Source: JAUREX01 sp964472135 (lineage in GTDB: Bacteria; Pseudomonadota; Alphaproteobacteria; Rhodobacterales; Rhodobacteraceae). Taken from it: a stretch of DNA of 42,273 nucleotides. Under the pieces are notes generated by a model. That model ran no database searches. It saw only the letters and a program-made list of their open reading frames with translations, and was not told the origin of the DNA. The DNA lies in assembly GCA_964472135.1 (NCBI GenBank), contig CAYYJB010000016.1, positions 1-42,273 on the forward strand. Reading direction: 5' to 3'. Shown here one piece after another: positions 33,801-42,273 of the stretch. The first letter of the stretch is position 1, and each line of letters begins with the position of its first letter. A program made the position numbers and the translations under genes.

Positions 33801-36722
33801 ATTGTTGGGCGAAAGCTGACCCTGCGCGTTGAGGCGGGTAAAGAACACATCCTGCCCGTCGCCGCTGCCCGTGAACCCGACGCCCACCCCCGACCCGGTG
33901 TTGCCGCCCTTGAACGAGGGCGTCAGGCTCGCATCGCCCTGATCGCCCGCCGTCCCGTCATGGAGCCGCGTCTCGCCCCCGATGAGGAAGGCGCGGCTGC
34001 CCTCGACACGCCATGTGATCGCGAAGGCACCCGTCCCGTTGCCATCGGGCGAGGTATAGCTGACCATGAAGGCGCCATCCGGCAGCGCCGCGATCGAGGG
34101 TGTCGACTGGTCTCCCGCGAGGGTGCCGCTGATGCGGAAGCTCTGGACGGCGGTGCTGCCATCGGCGTTCAGGACCGACCCCCAGATGCCCAGCCCGTCG
34201 CCGTCGGGCTGCTGCCAGGCGACCGCGATCTGCCCGGTGTCGAGCGTCGTGATCGTGACCTTGTCGGGCACATCGAAATGGCGCGCCATCACGTCCTGCG
34301 TGCCGTGGGCATTGGTTTGATAAACGACCAAAAAACCGCCGCCGTACTTGGCGAGGACCGTGGCTTTCATCTGGTCGCCAGCCGTCGCGGTATCGAGCAA
34401 TTGCGCGTCACCCAACGCCACCGCTACGCCCGTCGTCGTGTCGAAGACGCGGTAATAGAGATCCCAATCGTCGGCGGCATCGACGCGCGACTGAAAGACG
34501 GCGACGAACTTGCCGTTGGGTTCGCCGTTCTCGTCCAGAAGCGCCGTGATCGTCGCCTCGGCCTCTTCGTCGCCTGTCGCGGCAATCTGAAATATGCCGC
34601 CCTGCAGGACTGTCTCGCCCCCGACCGGCCGCAGCGAGGGATCCTCGATGTCGACGCCACGGCCATTCCTTGTCCGGCTTTGCCACCACGTAGCTGCCGT
34701 CTCGGCAGACCAAATTACAGGACGACTGTCGAAGAGTTGCCCGAAGATGCCCTGAACCCCGTCTCCGCCGTCCTCCTTCGTCCAGGTCACGACTGACCGG
34801 GCGCTGCGTTCCACTCCTCCCTCGACAGCCGCTCCCCCGACCCTGGCGAGCCCGACCGAATGCTGATCACCCGGCTGATCGAAAACGTAATAGTTGTCGA
34901 AGAAGCTGCCCTTGCCGAAATCTGGTTTGGTTACCAGGTCGAGGCGGTCATCTTCATTGAAAGGCAGGGGAAAGTTCGGGATCCCTCTCATTTCATATAT
35001 CGAGTCGTGGTGCCTTACCCGCCAGAGATGGATGGCGGAGTCGACCTGGTTGGGAACCGTACTGTCATCTACCAAATACTTGTTCGTGTATTGCCAGGCC
35101 TGGGGCTCGCGTCCGAACACGTCTGGACTGACGTTGCCGAAGGCACTCGACGAATCTTTGGAAAGCGCCCAATAGGCTGAATCATCTTTGATCGGCAGAC
35201 TCACGCGGTCGCGTTCGCCCAAGAAGACCGGCCCCTCGGTAATGGTCAAATTGGGAATAAAAAAATAACCCCCAAAACTGGGTAGGCTGAGGTGTTGTGT
35301 TTGCGATGTGACGGTAAATCCATCTTTATCCCTGTAGTTAATATCGGTCTGATCCCGCGGAACATCTGCCAGTCTCCATTCGAAATTAAAATCTCGAATG
35401 TTCTCGTAGTAGTATTGGCCACGCATATCATATTCAAGGATCGCGAGATGCGTGCGGCCGAGATCGGGATGGTTCAGATAAGGGACGACCCGGAACGTGG
35501 TCGTGTCATAGCCGAGGTCGACGAAACCACCCTCAAAGCCATCATAGGCGTCGTAGTTGTTTTTGATGATCATGTCGAGGTAAGTGTTCTCGTATCCGTC
35601 GGTCCGCACGCCGTGGCGATCAAAGTGCTGCAACACGCCACGCCTATCCACCCCCGTCACGATCTCACCCGTAACGGGATAAGTATAGGTGTTGGACAGC
35701 CAGGTGACGTAATAACCCCCTTCCTCGTCGGCAAAGACCGATGCGTTCGTCTGGGCCCCGCCGGTGACGGTGTTGATAAGGACCTCAGCGCCGATCTTGT
35801 TACCATCGGAATCGAAACGCTGCAGAAAGATGCCATGATCGTCGCCCGTGCCCCGTCCGGACCAGACAACGAGATACTCGCCGGTTTGCCGCCCGCCCTC
35901 GCGCAGCATCGCTACCGAGGGCGATGCGGATTCATCGTTCAGAAGCTGATCTCCGACGATGGTGGTATTGACGACGTCCGAGGGGCGCGTGATCTCGATG
36001 TCGCTGCCGATCTGGGTCAGGGTGCCGGCATCGAATCGCTGCACCACCACCTCGAATTCGCCGGTGTGCGCAACGACGATCTCACTCCCGTTGCGGGTAA
36101 TCGCGAGCGTGGTGTCGGTGCCGATGCGGTCATGTTCGACGTTGGTGACGGTGCCGTCCGCCGCGATCCGCATGAGCCTGAGGTCGCCCTCGCGGTCGAC
36201 ATAGGCCGTCACGCTGGCGCGGTCGCCGTCGGCATCGACGGTCGCGGGCGCCACGGGGGCCGCCTCGGCGACGCTGAGCGGGGTGACGACGTTCTGGATC
36301 CGGGCCGGGAATTCGTAAGGGTCGATCCGGATCACATAGACGGCATGCTCACCGGCCGCGTTGCGGCCCAGAAAGCTCACATGGATGAAGCCCGTCGCGC
36401 TGATCGTGATGTTCGGGGCGAGGAAGGTATCGACATCGGCGGGCGCCGTGCCCTTGCCGCTGAAATCATAGCCCGACAGCTCGATCGGGGGCCATGCCTG
36501 CGACACGGTGCCCATGGATGAGCGCGTCCCATCCTGGTGGAGGCCCTGCGCGAAGATCTTGCCGGCCTCGACATAGACGAGATACCAGCCGAAGGCCGGA
36601 TCGTAGGGCGATTGCGGGCGAAAGCGCGACAGGCGCGGGATCTCGACGATGGTGCGCTGCCCGCCGCCGGTCAGGGTGTTCTGGTTGCCGGCGCTGGTGG
36701 CATTGACGCGGGTCTGGGCCAT
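30891..36722 (-). CDS. giant repeat protein with C-terminal Hint domain
   Basis: A 1943-residue protein, by far the largest here, of unknown function. In order: an N-terminal unit (1-220) with FGWYLVYVEAGKIFAQGL; a first repeat pair (about 220-345); a non-repetitive low-GC-encoded segment (about 345-630); a main array (about 700-1357) of roughly ten 60-70 residue beta repeats of the type GDQ...S-ALxDGGFVVxWxS...DIFxQRxDADG; a second propeller-like part (about 1360-1750); and a Hint domain from Cys1755 (CFVRGTRIRTARGEVRIEDL, then VSPQHRILLQG and WSNGIPSESLH). There is no Sec or Tat signal and no RTX nonapeptide was seen, so secretion, if any, is probably by a leaderless route. Hint_2 domains are common in Rhodobacteraceae and related to self-cleaving intein/Hedgehog modules, but cleavage here is unproven. 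An AGGTGA lies ten bases before the ATG. Confidence 0.85.
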   Translation of the reverse strand: MAQTRVNATSAGNQNTLTGGGQRTIVEIPRLSRFRPQSPYDPAFGWYLVYVEAGKIFAQGLHQDGTRSSMGTVSQAWPPIELSGYDFSGKGTAPADVDTFLAPNITISATGFIHVSFLGRNAAGEHAVYVIRIDPYEFPARIQNVVTPLSVAEAAPVAPATVDADGDRASVTAYVDREGDLRLMRIAADGTVTNVEHDRIGTDTTLAITRNGSEIVVAHTGEFEVVVQRFDAGTLTQIGSDIEITRPSDVVNTTIVGDQLLNDESASPSVAMLREGGRQTGEYLVVWSGRGTGDDHGIFLQRFDSDGNKIGAEVLINTVTGGAQTNASVFADEEGGYYVTWLSNTYTYPVTGEIVTGVDRRGVLQHFDRHGVRTDGYENTYLDMIIKNNYDAYDGFEGGFVDLGYDTTTFRVVPYLNHPDLGRTHLAILEYDMRGQYYYENIRDFNFEWRLADVPRDQTDINYRDKDGFTVTSQTQHLSLPSFGGYFFIPNLTITEGPVFLGERDRVSLPIKDDSAYWALSKDSSSAFGNVSPDVFGREPQAWQYTNKYLVDDSTVPNQVDSAIHLWRVRHHDSIYEMRGIPNFPLPFNEDDRLDLVTKPDFGKGSFFDNYYVFDQPGDQHSVGLARVGGAAVEGGVERSARSVVTWTKEDGGDGVQGIFGQLFDSRPVIWSAETAATWWQSRTRNGRGVDIEDPSLRPVGGETVLQGGIFQIAATGDEEAEATITALLDENGEPNGKFVAVFQSRVDAADDWDLYYRVFDTTTGVAVALGDAQLLDTATAGDQMKATVLAKYGGGFLVVYQTNAHGTQDVMARHFDVPDKVTITTLDTGQIAVAWQQPDGDGLGIWGSVLNADGSTAVQSFRISGTLAGDQSTPSIAALPDGAFMVSYTSPDGNGTGAFAITWRVEGSRAFLIGGETRLHDGTAGDQGDASLTPSFKGGNTGSGVGVGFTGSGDGQDVFFTRLNAQGQLSPNNPAAPDGDQRFADVVALNEGRSAVVWRDAAGTGSVRVQIYTAAGLKEGAAIELGANAGALAPSIAAASDGSLAVVWQEADASNLRFVRVDAQGAIVQDRVLDPALGAFNQMGRPQIVTLGDGRFAVVWDEGLGDGPGIDRDVFARFLDADGVQVGGDIVIAGNPFGADDPERGAALAARAGGGFVVAWTQEIGGNRDIVARLVAADGTMQAPFAVNATTLGAQTEAQVSVLGDGRLLFVWQSAAVEIPPDEGTPINVIGRIFAADGTGGGAEFVINTHTDGWQTLPDITPLAGGGFVAVWSSRNEVSGTSEEDIFAQIYDATGAKRGGPILINAITEGEQSHAAVTALEDGGFIIAWHSEEPGGTGFDIFSQRYSADGQPLTPQTAAVIELGFEDAAQFGIVAWEARTSRMGPPFTDRNFLVASTTTGYRTYSVSNTDASDIQIIADYDFGTQVNGITLHGGHANAREFNLVRFGETGPGTESITRFVDVTTDLTNGVVNVFELNEKQGNLTLVSSTRIPDYNGFPEAAHIEKIGDEGAFRVIYTNFPRSGDDPAWRHLRTAVFDKDGQFVEAVDLDDGTRNFWAGSAAEVDDGAGGSVRFYVAHQWNTGNLVTVRMNPDGTLGPPVVSADVVPVAGGGRLLYDFKALRIPTAGTDKTWLYAAAGTADNLASQGLNRFEVKADGTIAFVDFLPLPGMENQMRGQTFYVDGNGKLWGSTARHLLSFNDDGTFDVVWQDLGVDRRYHVQLMTIDGRLNRAWAYPDSVKIYDTGVLSGDPAAPVCFVRGTRIRTARGEVRIEDLRPGDLIATLDAGLQPLRWIGSSRIAGRGRFAPVLVESGTLGNREDLFVSPQHRILLQGWRAEILSGHPQVLAAAIDLVNGGTIRQVQVAEVEYFHILFDAHQIVWSNGIPSESLHVSRGAVASLPSAQRAELQALFPGLFEEVAAAQVPAARATLRPYEARILADLSLA
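32650..34620 (-). repeat. coding tandem beta repeats inside the giant gene
   Basis: About ten diverged repeats of 60-70 codons. The recurring core is a hydrophobic strand such as GGGFVAVWSS, DGGFIIAWHS, DGRFAVVWDE or GGGFVVAWTQ, then an acidic turn, then DIFxQRxDADGxxxG and a closing xxxINxxTxGxQ. The DNA repeats are diverged, so this is an old protein-level duplication rather than a recent tandem repeat. Similar blocks occur in large secreted adhesins and calcium-binding proteins. Confidence 0.75.
34830..35690 (-). other. low-GC, non-repeat segment inside the giant gene
   Basis: From 35221 to 35400 I counted 80 G+C in 180 bases (about 44 percent) against 42 of 60 (70 percent) in the line at 33001, within the same gene. 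The encoded residues (about 345-630) are rich in Tyr, Asn, Phe and Asp, with MIIKNNYDAYDGFEGG and SFFDNYYVFDQPGDQHS, and do not fit the flanking repeats, which resume at RSVVTWTKEDGGDGVQ. The reading frame is uninterrupted. Probably a separately acquired domain. Confidence 0.65.
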
Positions 36723-36768
36723 GGTCCGGGATCACCTGAAAAAGCGCGCACAACCGCGAGAGAATTGG

Positions 36769-36783
36769 TTAACAATACGTTGA
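36769..36783. promoter_or_regulatory. CtrA-like site upstream of the giant gene
   Basis: TTAA-N7-TTGA, one base from the alphaproteobacterial CtrA box TTAA-N7-TTAA. It lies 47 bases upstream of the giant gene's ATG, beside the predicted -10 element, where CtrA binding would affect initiation. A single imperfect site is weak evidence. Confidence 0.25.
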
Positions 36784-36812
36784 TTTTCGCGCCTTACTTC
36801 GGCCTGAGTCAA
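36783..36812 (-). promoter_or_regulatory. possible promoter of the giant Hint gene
   Basis: On the minus strand TTGACT at 36812-36807, an 18-base spacer and GAAAAT at 36788-36783; five and four of six consensus bases. The leader would be about 55 bases. Confidence 0.35.
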
Positions 36813-36925
36813 TTGGAATCTTGCCACGGTTCTGCCCGATCCGTGGCCGTCTGACCGCTTTTGCGGTTGACGGCCGGAAAGCTCGCGCGGCTAGATGTCC
36901 GGGCTCTACTCATCCGGGATCGATC

Positions 36926-38086
36926 ATGGATCTTGCGACCGCGCGCCACGTTCTGGACACGCTCGTGGCCTTTCCGACCGTCAGCCGCGATTCGAACCTT
37001 GCCCTCATCGACTGGGTCGAGGGGTTTCTCGGGGCGCATGGCATCGCATCCGTGCGCATCCCCGCGCCCTGCGGCACCAAGGCCCAGCTTTATGCCACCA
37101 CCGGCCCCGAGGTTGCGGGCGGCACCGTGCTGTCGGGCCACTCCGATGTCGTCCCCGTCGATGGCCAACCCTGGACGACCGACCCCTGGCGCGTCGTCGA
37201 ACGCGACGGCAGGCTTTACGGCCGCGGCACCTGCGACATGAAGGGGTTCGTGGCCCTGTCCATCGCGGCGCTGGTTGCGGCGCGGCAGGCGCCGCTGAAG
37301 CGGCCGCTCGCGCTCGCGCTCTCCTGCGACGAGGAGGTGGGCTGCATGGCCGTCATCGACCTCGTGCGCGCGATGACGGGCGCACTGCCCCGCCCCGCCG
37401 CCGTGATCGTGGGCGAGCCGACATCGATGCGCGTCGTGACCGGCCACAAGGGCGGGGCGGGCCTTGCGGTGCATCTGCGCGGCCACGAGGTTCATTCCTC
37501 GCTTCTCCACCAGGGCGTCAGCGCGATCATGGAGGGGGCGCGGCTGATCGACTGGGCGAACGCCCGCAACGCCGAGAACGCGGCCCGCCCGCCCGGCCCC
37601 CTCGCCGCCGCCTTCGTGCCGCCCTGGACGACGCTGCATGTCGGCAAGATTGAGGGCGGCACCGCCCACAACATCACCGCCCGCGACTGCCGCTTCTTCA
37701 TCGAGGTCCGCGCCGTCCCGGGCGAGGCGGTCGAGGAGTGGGTCGCCCGGTTCGAGGCCGAGGCCGCGACCCTCTCGGCCAAGATGGCGGCGGTGCACCC
37801 CGATGCGCGCATCACCATCGAACGCGCCTTCGCCGTCCCCGCCCTCGTGCCCGAGGATCACGGCGCGGCCGAGGCGCTGGCGCGCCGGATCACCGGCGAC
37901 AACGGCACCCATGTGGTAAGTTACGGCACCGAGGCCGGGCAGTTCCAGGCGGTCGGCCATTCCACCGTCGTCTGCGGGCCCGGCGACATCGCACAGGCCC
38001 ATCAGCCCGACGAGTTCCTGACCGTGGCCGAGTTCGCGGCGGGCTGGCGCTTCATGGAAGGGGTCATCGCGGACCTCGCGCGCTAG
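36926..38086 (+). CDS. argE: acetylornithine deacetylase, M20 family
   Basis: Removes the acetyl group from N-acetylornithine in arginine synthesis, using two metal ions. The 386 residues show the M20 pattern: metal-site motif SGHSDVVPVDGQPW with the bridging-site Asp and His, GRGTCDMKGFVAL with the second Asp, SCDEEVGCMA with the catalytic Glu, GEPTSMRVVTGHKGG, the dimerisation domain in the middle and YGTEAGQFQ and CGPGDIAQAHQPDEF at the end. The ATG at 36926 is preferred; the open frame begins 35 codons earlier in sequence without similarity. Other M20 enzymes (DapE, carboxypeptidase G2) are less likely given these motifs. Its 5' gap of 203 bases faces the divergent giant gene. Confidence 0.92.
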   Translation: MDLATARHVLDTLVAFPTVSRDSNLALIDWVEGFLGAHGIASVRIPAPCGTKAQLYATTGPEVAGGTVLSGHSDVVPVDGQPWTTDPWRVVERDGRLYGRGTCDMKGFVALSIAALVAARQAPLKRPLALALSCDEEVGCMAVIDLVRAMTGALPRPAAVIVGEPTSMRVVTGHKGGAGLAVHLRGHEVHSSLLHQGVSAIMEGARLIDWANARNAENAARPPGPLAAAFVPPWTTLHVGKIEGGTAHNITARDCRFFIEVRAVPGEAVEEWVARFEAEAATLSAKMAAVHPDARITIERAFAVPALVPEDHGAAEALARRITGDNGTHVVSYGTEAGQFQAVGHSTVVCGPGDIAQAHQPDEFLTVAEFAAGWRFMEGVIADLAR

Positions 38087-38094
38087 CGCCTCGC

Positions 38095-38123
38095 TTGCCT
38101 GTCGGGGGCACGCATCGTAACAG
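38095..38123 (+). promoter_or_regulatory. possible promoter of prpE
   Basis: TTGCCT, 17-base spacer, TAACAG, beginning 9 bases after the argE stop and ending 24 bases before the prpE ATG. Moderate consensus match. Confidence 0.3.
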
Positions 38124-38147
38124 AAAGGCGAGGATCGGGGGGGCGCG

Positions 38148-40040
<1,893 letters not shown>

Positions 40041-40058
40041 GCCCCCGCCCGGCGCGCG

Positions 40059-40586
40059 TCAGCGCAGCGCCGCGAGGCGCGCACAGAGTTCCTCGTGCAG
40101 CCGCACCCGCTCCTCCGGCGCGAGGAAGGCGCCGAGTTCCACCTCGCGCCCCCCGCCCGCAAGGGTGAGATAGTCGGGCACCGGCCCCCCCTTGGCGTGG
40201 ATCGTGGCGCGCACCCAGTGCGGGTTCGCCTCCCACCGGCGGGGTTCGGCCCGGCCGGGATCGTGGCGCGAAAGCGCGATGCGGTCGGGCAGAAGCCGCA
40301 GCACCTCGCAGAGCCGCCCGTCGCGGTTCGATCGCGTGATCCCGAGCCACACGCCCCCGAGCGCGAGGATGAGGAACGGCAGCAACCCCCACAGCACGGG
40401 CGAGCCCAGCACCGCCAGAAGCGGCAGCGCGAGCATCGCGGCCGTCGCGGCGATGAAGGCCACGAACCCGCCCGCCGGCAGCGAGCGGTTCGGCCAGAGC
40501 CTGAGCTCCCACGCCGGCCCCGCAACGCGCAAGGCCCCGGGTTCCCCCGGGGCCTCGGCATCCGTCATTGTCCAGGCATAGGGCAT
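40059..40586 (-). CDS. DUF2244 integral membrane protein
   Basis: A 175-residue protein with two adjacent membrane helices (about 40-80, FVAFIAATAAMLALPLLAVL and LWGLLPFLILALGGVWL) preceded by the family start MPYAW and LRLWPNRSLPAGG, and followed by a soluble domain with WEANPHWVRATIH and ELGAFLAPEERVRLHEEL. DUF2244 genes commonly sit next to cytochrome oxidase genes in alphaproteobacteria, as here, 19 bases downstream of ctaD on the same strand, but their role is not known. MPYAW fits the family better than the internal ATG at 40568. Confidence 0.85.
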   Translation of the reverse strand: MPYAWTMTDAEAPGEPGALRVAGPAWELRLWPNRSLPAGGFVAFIAATAAMLALPLLAVLGSPVLWGLLPFLILALGGVWLGITRSNRDGRLCEVLRLLPDRIALSRHDPGRAEPRRWEANPHWVRATIHAKGGPVPDYLTLAGGGREVELGAFLAPEERVRLHEELCARLAALR

Positions 40587-40605
40587 GGGCCTGCCGCGCG
40601 CGCCC

Positions 40606-42273
40606 TCAGTGGGCGTGGCTGCGGTCCCAGTCCTCGCGCTTGGGCAGCGTCTCGAAGGTGTGCTCGGGCGGGGGCGAGGGCAGCGTCCACTCGAGCGTGT
40701 CGGCGTATTCGTTCCAGTAGTTGTTCTGGGTGATGCGCCGCCCGGCGAGAAGCGTGTAGGCGATGACCCCGATGAAGAAGAGGAACGAGGCGAAGGCGAG
40801 GAAGGCGCCGATCGAGGAGATGTAGTTCCAGTAGGCGAAGGCCTCCGGATAGTCGATGTAGCGCCGCGGCATGCCCTGCCGGCCGAGGAAGTGCTGCGGG
40901 AAGAAGGTCAGGTTAGAGCCGATGAACATCATCCAGAAGTGCAGCTTGCCCGCCCATTCCGGATACTGCCGCCCCGACATCTTGCCGATCCAGTAGTAGA
41001 TGCCGGCAAAGATCGCGAAGACCGCGCCGAGGCTCATCACATAGTGGAAGTGGGCTACGACGTAATAGGTGTCGTGATAGGCTCGGTCGATGCCTGCCTG
41101 AGCCAGAACGATCCCCGTGACGCCGCCGACGGTGAAGAGGAACAGGAAGCCGAAGGCCCAGAGCATCGGCGTCTTGAACTCGACCGACCCGCCCCACATC
41201 GTCGCGATCCACGAGAAGACCTTGATGCCCGTCGGCACCGCGATGACCATGGTCGCGAGCATGAAATAGGCCTGCTGCGTCACGCTCATGCCCACGGTGT
41301 ACATGTGGTGGGCCCAGACGACGAAGCCGAGCGCCCCGATCGCGACCATCGCATAGACCATCGGCAGATAGCCGAAGACGGGCTTGCGCGAGAAGGTCGC
41401 GATGACGTGGCTGATGATGCCGAAGCCCGGCAGGATGATGATGTAGACCTCGGGATGGCCGAAGAACCACAGGATGTGCTGGAACAGCACCGGATCCCCG
41501 CCGCCGGCCGGATCGAAGAAGGTCGTGCCGAAGTTGCGGTCGGTCAGCAGCATCGTGATCGCGCCCGCGAGCACCGGCAGCGCCAGCAGGATGAGCCAGG
41601 CCGTCACGAAGATCGACCAGGCAAAGAGCGGCACCTTGTGCAGCGTCATGCCCGGCGCGCGCATGTTGAGGAAGGTCGTGATCATGTTGATCGCGCCGAG
41701 GATCGAGGACGCCCCCGAGACGTGCACCGCGAAGATCGCGAGATCCATCGAGAAGCCGCCCTCGGTCGTCGAGAGCGGCGGATAGAGCACCCAGCCCACG
41801 CCCGACCCCGCCTGACCGTTGCCGCCCGGCGCGAGCACCGAGGCAAAGGCGAGCGAGGTGCCCGCGACATAGAGCCAGTAGGAGAGGTTGTTCATCCGCG
41901 GGAACGCCATGTCCGGCGCGCCGATCTGGAGCGGCATGAAATAGTTGCCGAAACCGCCGAACAGCGCCGGGATCACGACGAAGAACATCATCAGGATGCC
42001 GTGCGCGGTGATGAGCACGTTCCACAGATGCCCGTTCGGGGTGCAGTCGGCGGTCGCGGCCGCCGTCATCCGCGTCCCTTCCATGCACATGTACTGAACG
42101 CCGGGCTCCATGAGCTCCATGCGCATGTAGACGGTGAAGGCGACCGAGATGAAGCCGACGAGACCGCCGGTGAAAAGATAGAGGATCCCGATGTCCTTGT
42201 GGTTCGTCGACATGAACCAGCGGGTGAAGAACCCGCGGCTGTCGTGTCCACCATGGTCGTGGATGGCGGCGTC
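40606..42273 (-). CDS. ctaD: cytochrome c oxidase subunit I (5' end outside window)
   Basis: Catalytic subunit of the aa3-type terminal oxidase, which reduces oxygen to water and pumps protons across the inner membrane. The frame remains open to the right edge: upstream of the first internal ATG (42213) it reads DAAIHDHGGHDSRGFFTRWF, which is the usual CtaD N-terminus, so only the first few residues are missing. Seen: the low-spin haem ligand in TAHGILMMFF, the D-channel APDMAFPRMNN, the CuB His and cross-linked Tyr in FGHPEVYI with the pump Glu, the CuB pair HHMYT, the K-channel Lys in TGIKVFSW and the haem ligands in HFHYVMSLG. All key residues are present. The proton-pumping A-family pattern is intact. 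It is followed by the DUF2244 gene. Confidence 0.98.
   Translation of the reverse strand, partial: DAAIHDHGGHDSRGFFTRWFMSTNHKDIGILYLFTGGLVGFISVAFTVYMRMELMEPGVQYMCMEGTRMTAAATADCTPNGHLWNVLITAHGILMMFFVVIPALFGGFGNYFMPLQIGAPDMAFPRMNNLSYWLYVAGTSLAFASVLAPGGNGQAGSGVGWVLYPPLSTTEGGFSMDLAIFAVHVSGASSILGAINMITTFLNMRAPGMTLHKVPLFAWSIFVTAWLILLALPVLAGAITMLLTDRNFGTTFFDPAGGGDPVLFQHILWFFGHPEVYIIILPGFGIISHVIATFSRKPVFGYLPMVYAMVAIGALGFVVWAHHMYTVGMSVTQQAYFMLATMVIAVPTGIKVFSWIATMWGGSVEFKTPMLWAFGFLFLFTVGGVTGIVLAQAGIDRAYHDTYYVVAHFHYVMSLGAVFAIFAGIYYWIGKMSGRQYPEWAGKLHFWMMFIGSNLTFFPQHFLGRQGMPRRYIDYPEAFAYWNYISSIGAFLAFASFLFFIGVIAYTLLAGRRITQNNYWNEYADTLEWTLPSPPPEHTFETLPKREDWDRSHAH

Noticed and set aside
31056..34796. 1246-codon open frame antisense to the giant gene
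   Set aside because: High-GC coding DNA leaves few stops in the antisense frame; the product is rich in Asp, Arg, His and Gly with no family resemblance, while the minus-strand frame shows clear repeats and a Hint domain.
35292..36521. 409-codon open frame antisense to the N-terminal part of the giant gene
   Set aside because: Same shadow effect; no ribosome binding site or family similarity seen.
30891..36722. RTX calcium-binding toxin or type I secretion substrate with nonapeptide repeats
   Set aside because: No GGxGxDxUx nonapeptide array was found, and no ABC exporter/membrane-fusion gene lies nearby.

Overview
The window is high-GC (roughly 70 percent in the lines I counted) alphaproteobacterial chromosome of the Rhodobacteraceae type. 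The indicators are the gene set and order argS / SPOR protein / nagZ / scpA / scpB, the ntrB-ntrC and ntrY-ntrX two-component pairs, a fused ispDF, the run trkA-trkH-hfq-hflX, an ornithine-lipid olsB gene, a Hint_2-type giant protein and a ctaD of Rhodobacter/Paracoccus type. I cannot name the species. No rRNA, tRNA, CRISPR array, insertion sequence or phage gene was seen.

Layout. (1) 1-8.1 kb is an accessory catabolic block. It holds an HSL-type alpha/beta hydrolase, then on the minus strand a CocE/NonD hydrolase followed by a complete peptide-type ABC importer: Tat-exported binding protein, two permeases and a fused double ATPase. A perfect 16-bp dyad lies just upstream of the binding-protein gene. 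(2) 8.1-17.7 kb is mostly housekeeping: olsB, msrB, argS, a SPOR-domain protein, nagZ, scpA, scpB, a 55-codon ORF, a DsbD-N-domain protein, yqgE, a 58-residue membrane protein, hpt and a Coq10/RatA-type START protein. (3) 17.7-23.9 kb on the minus strand is the nitrogen-regulation cluster ntrB-ntrC-ntrY-ntrX. Its NtrC has no GAFTGA loop, as known for Rhodobacter NtrC. (4) 24.2-30.9 kb on the plus strand is ispDF-pgpA-cinA-trkA-trkH-hfq-hflX, largely with overlapping or nearly touching genes. (5) 30.9-36.7 kb on the minus strand is one 1943-codon gene for a repeat-rich protein with a C-terminal Hint domain and a low-GC internal segment. (6) 36.9-42.3 kb holds argE, prpE, a DUF2244 protein and ctaD, which runs off the right edge.

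How the parts relate. The importer and two hydrolases look like one uptake-and-hydrolysis module for an amide or ester compound whose identity is unknown. The ntr, trk, hfq and hflX genes are the usual alphaproteobacterial neighbourhood, but here they appear rearranged. The order is explained by a single inversion of about 8.6 kb (cinA through ntrX) relative to the Rhodobacter order I remember, with dusB (nifR3), normally first in the ntrB-ntrC operon, missing from its place. The most unusual object is the giant Hint protein: a beta-rich repeat array interrupted by an unrelated low-GC segment, a second propeller-like part, then a Hint module.
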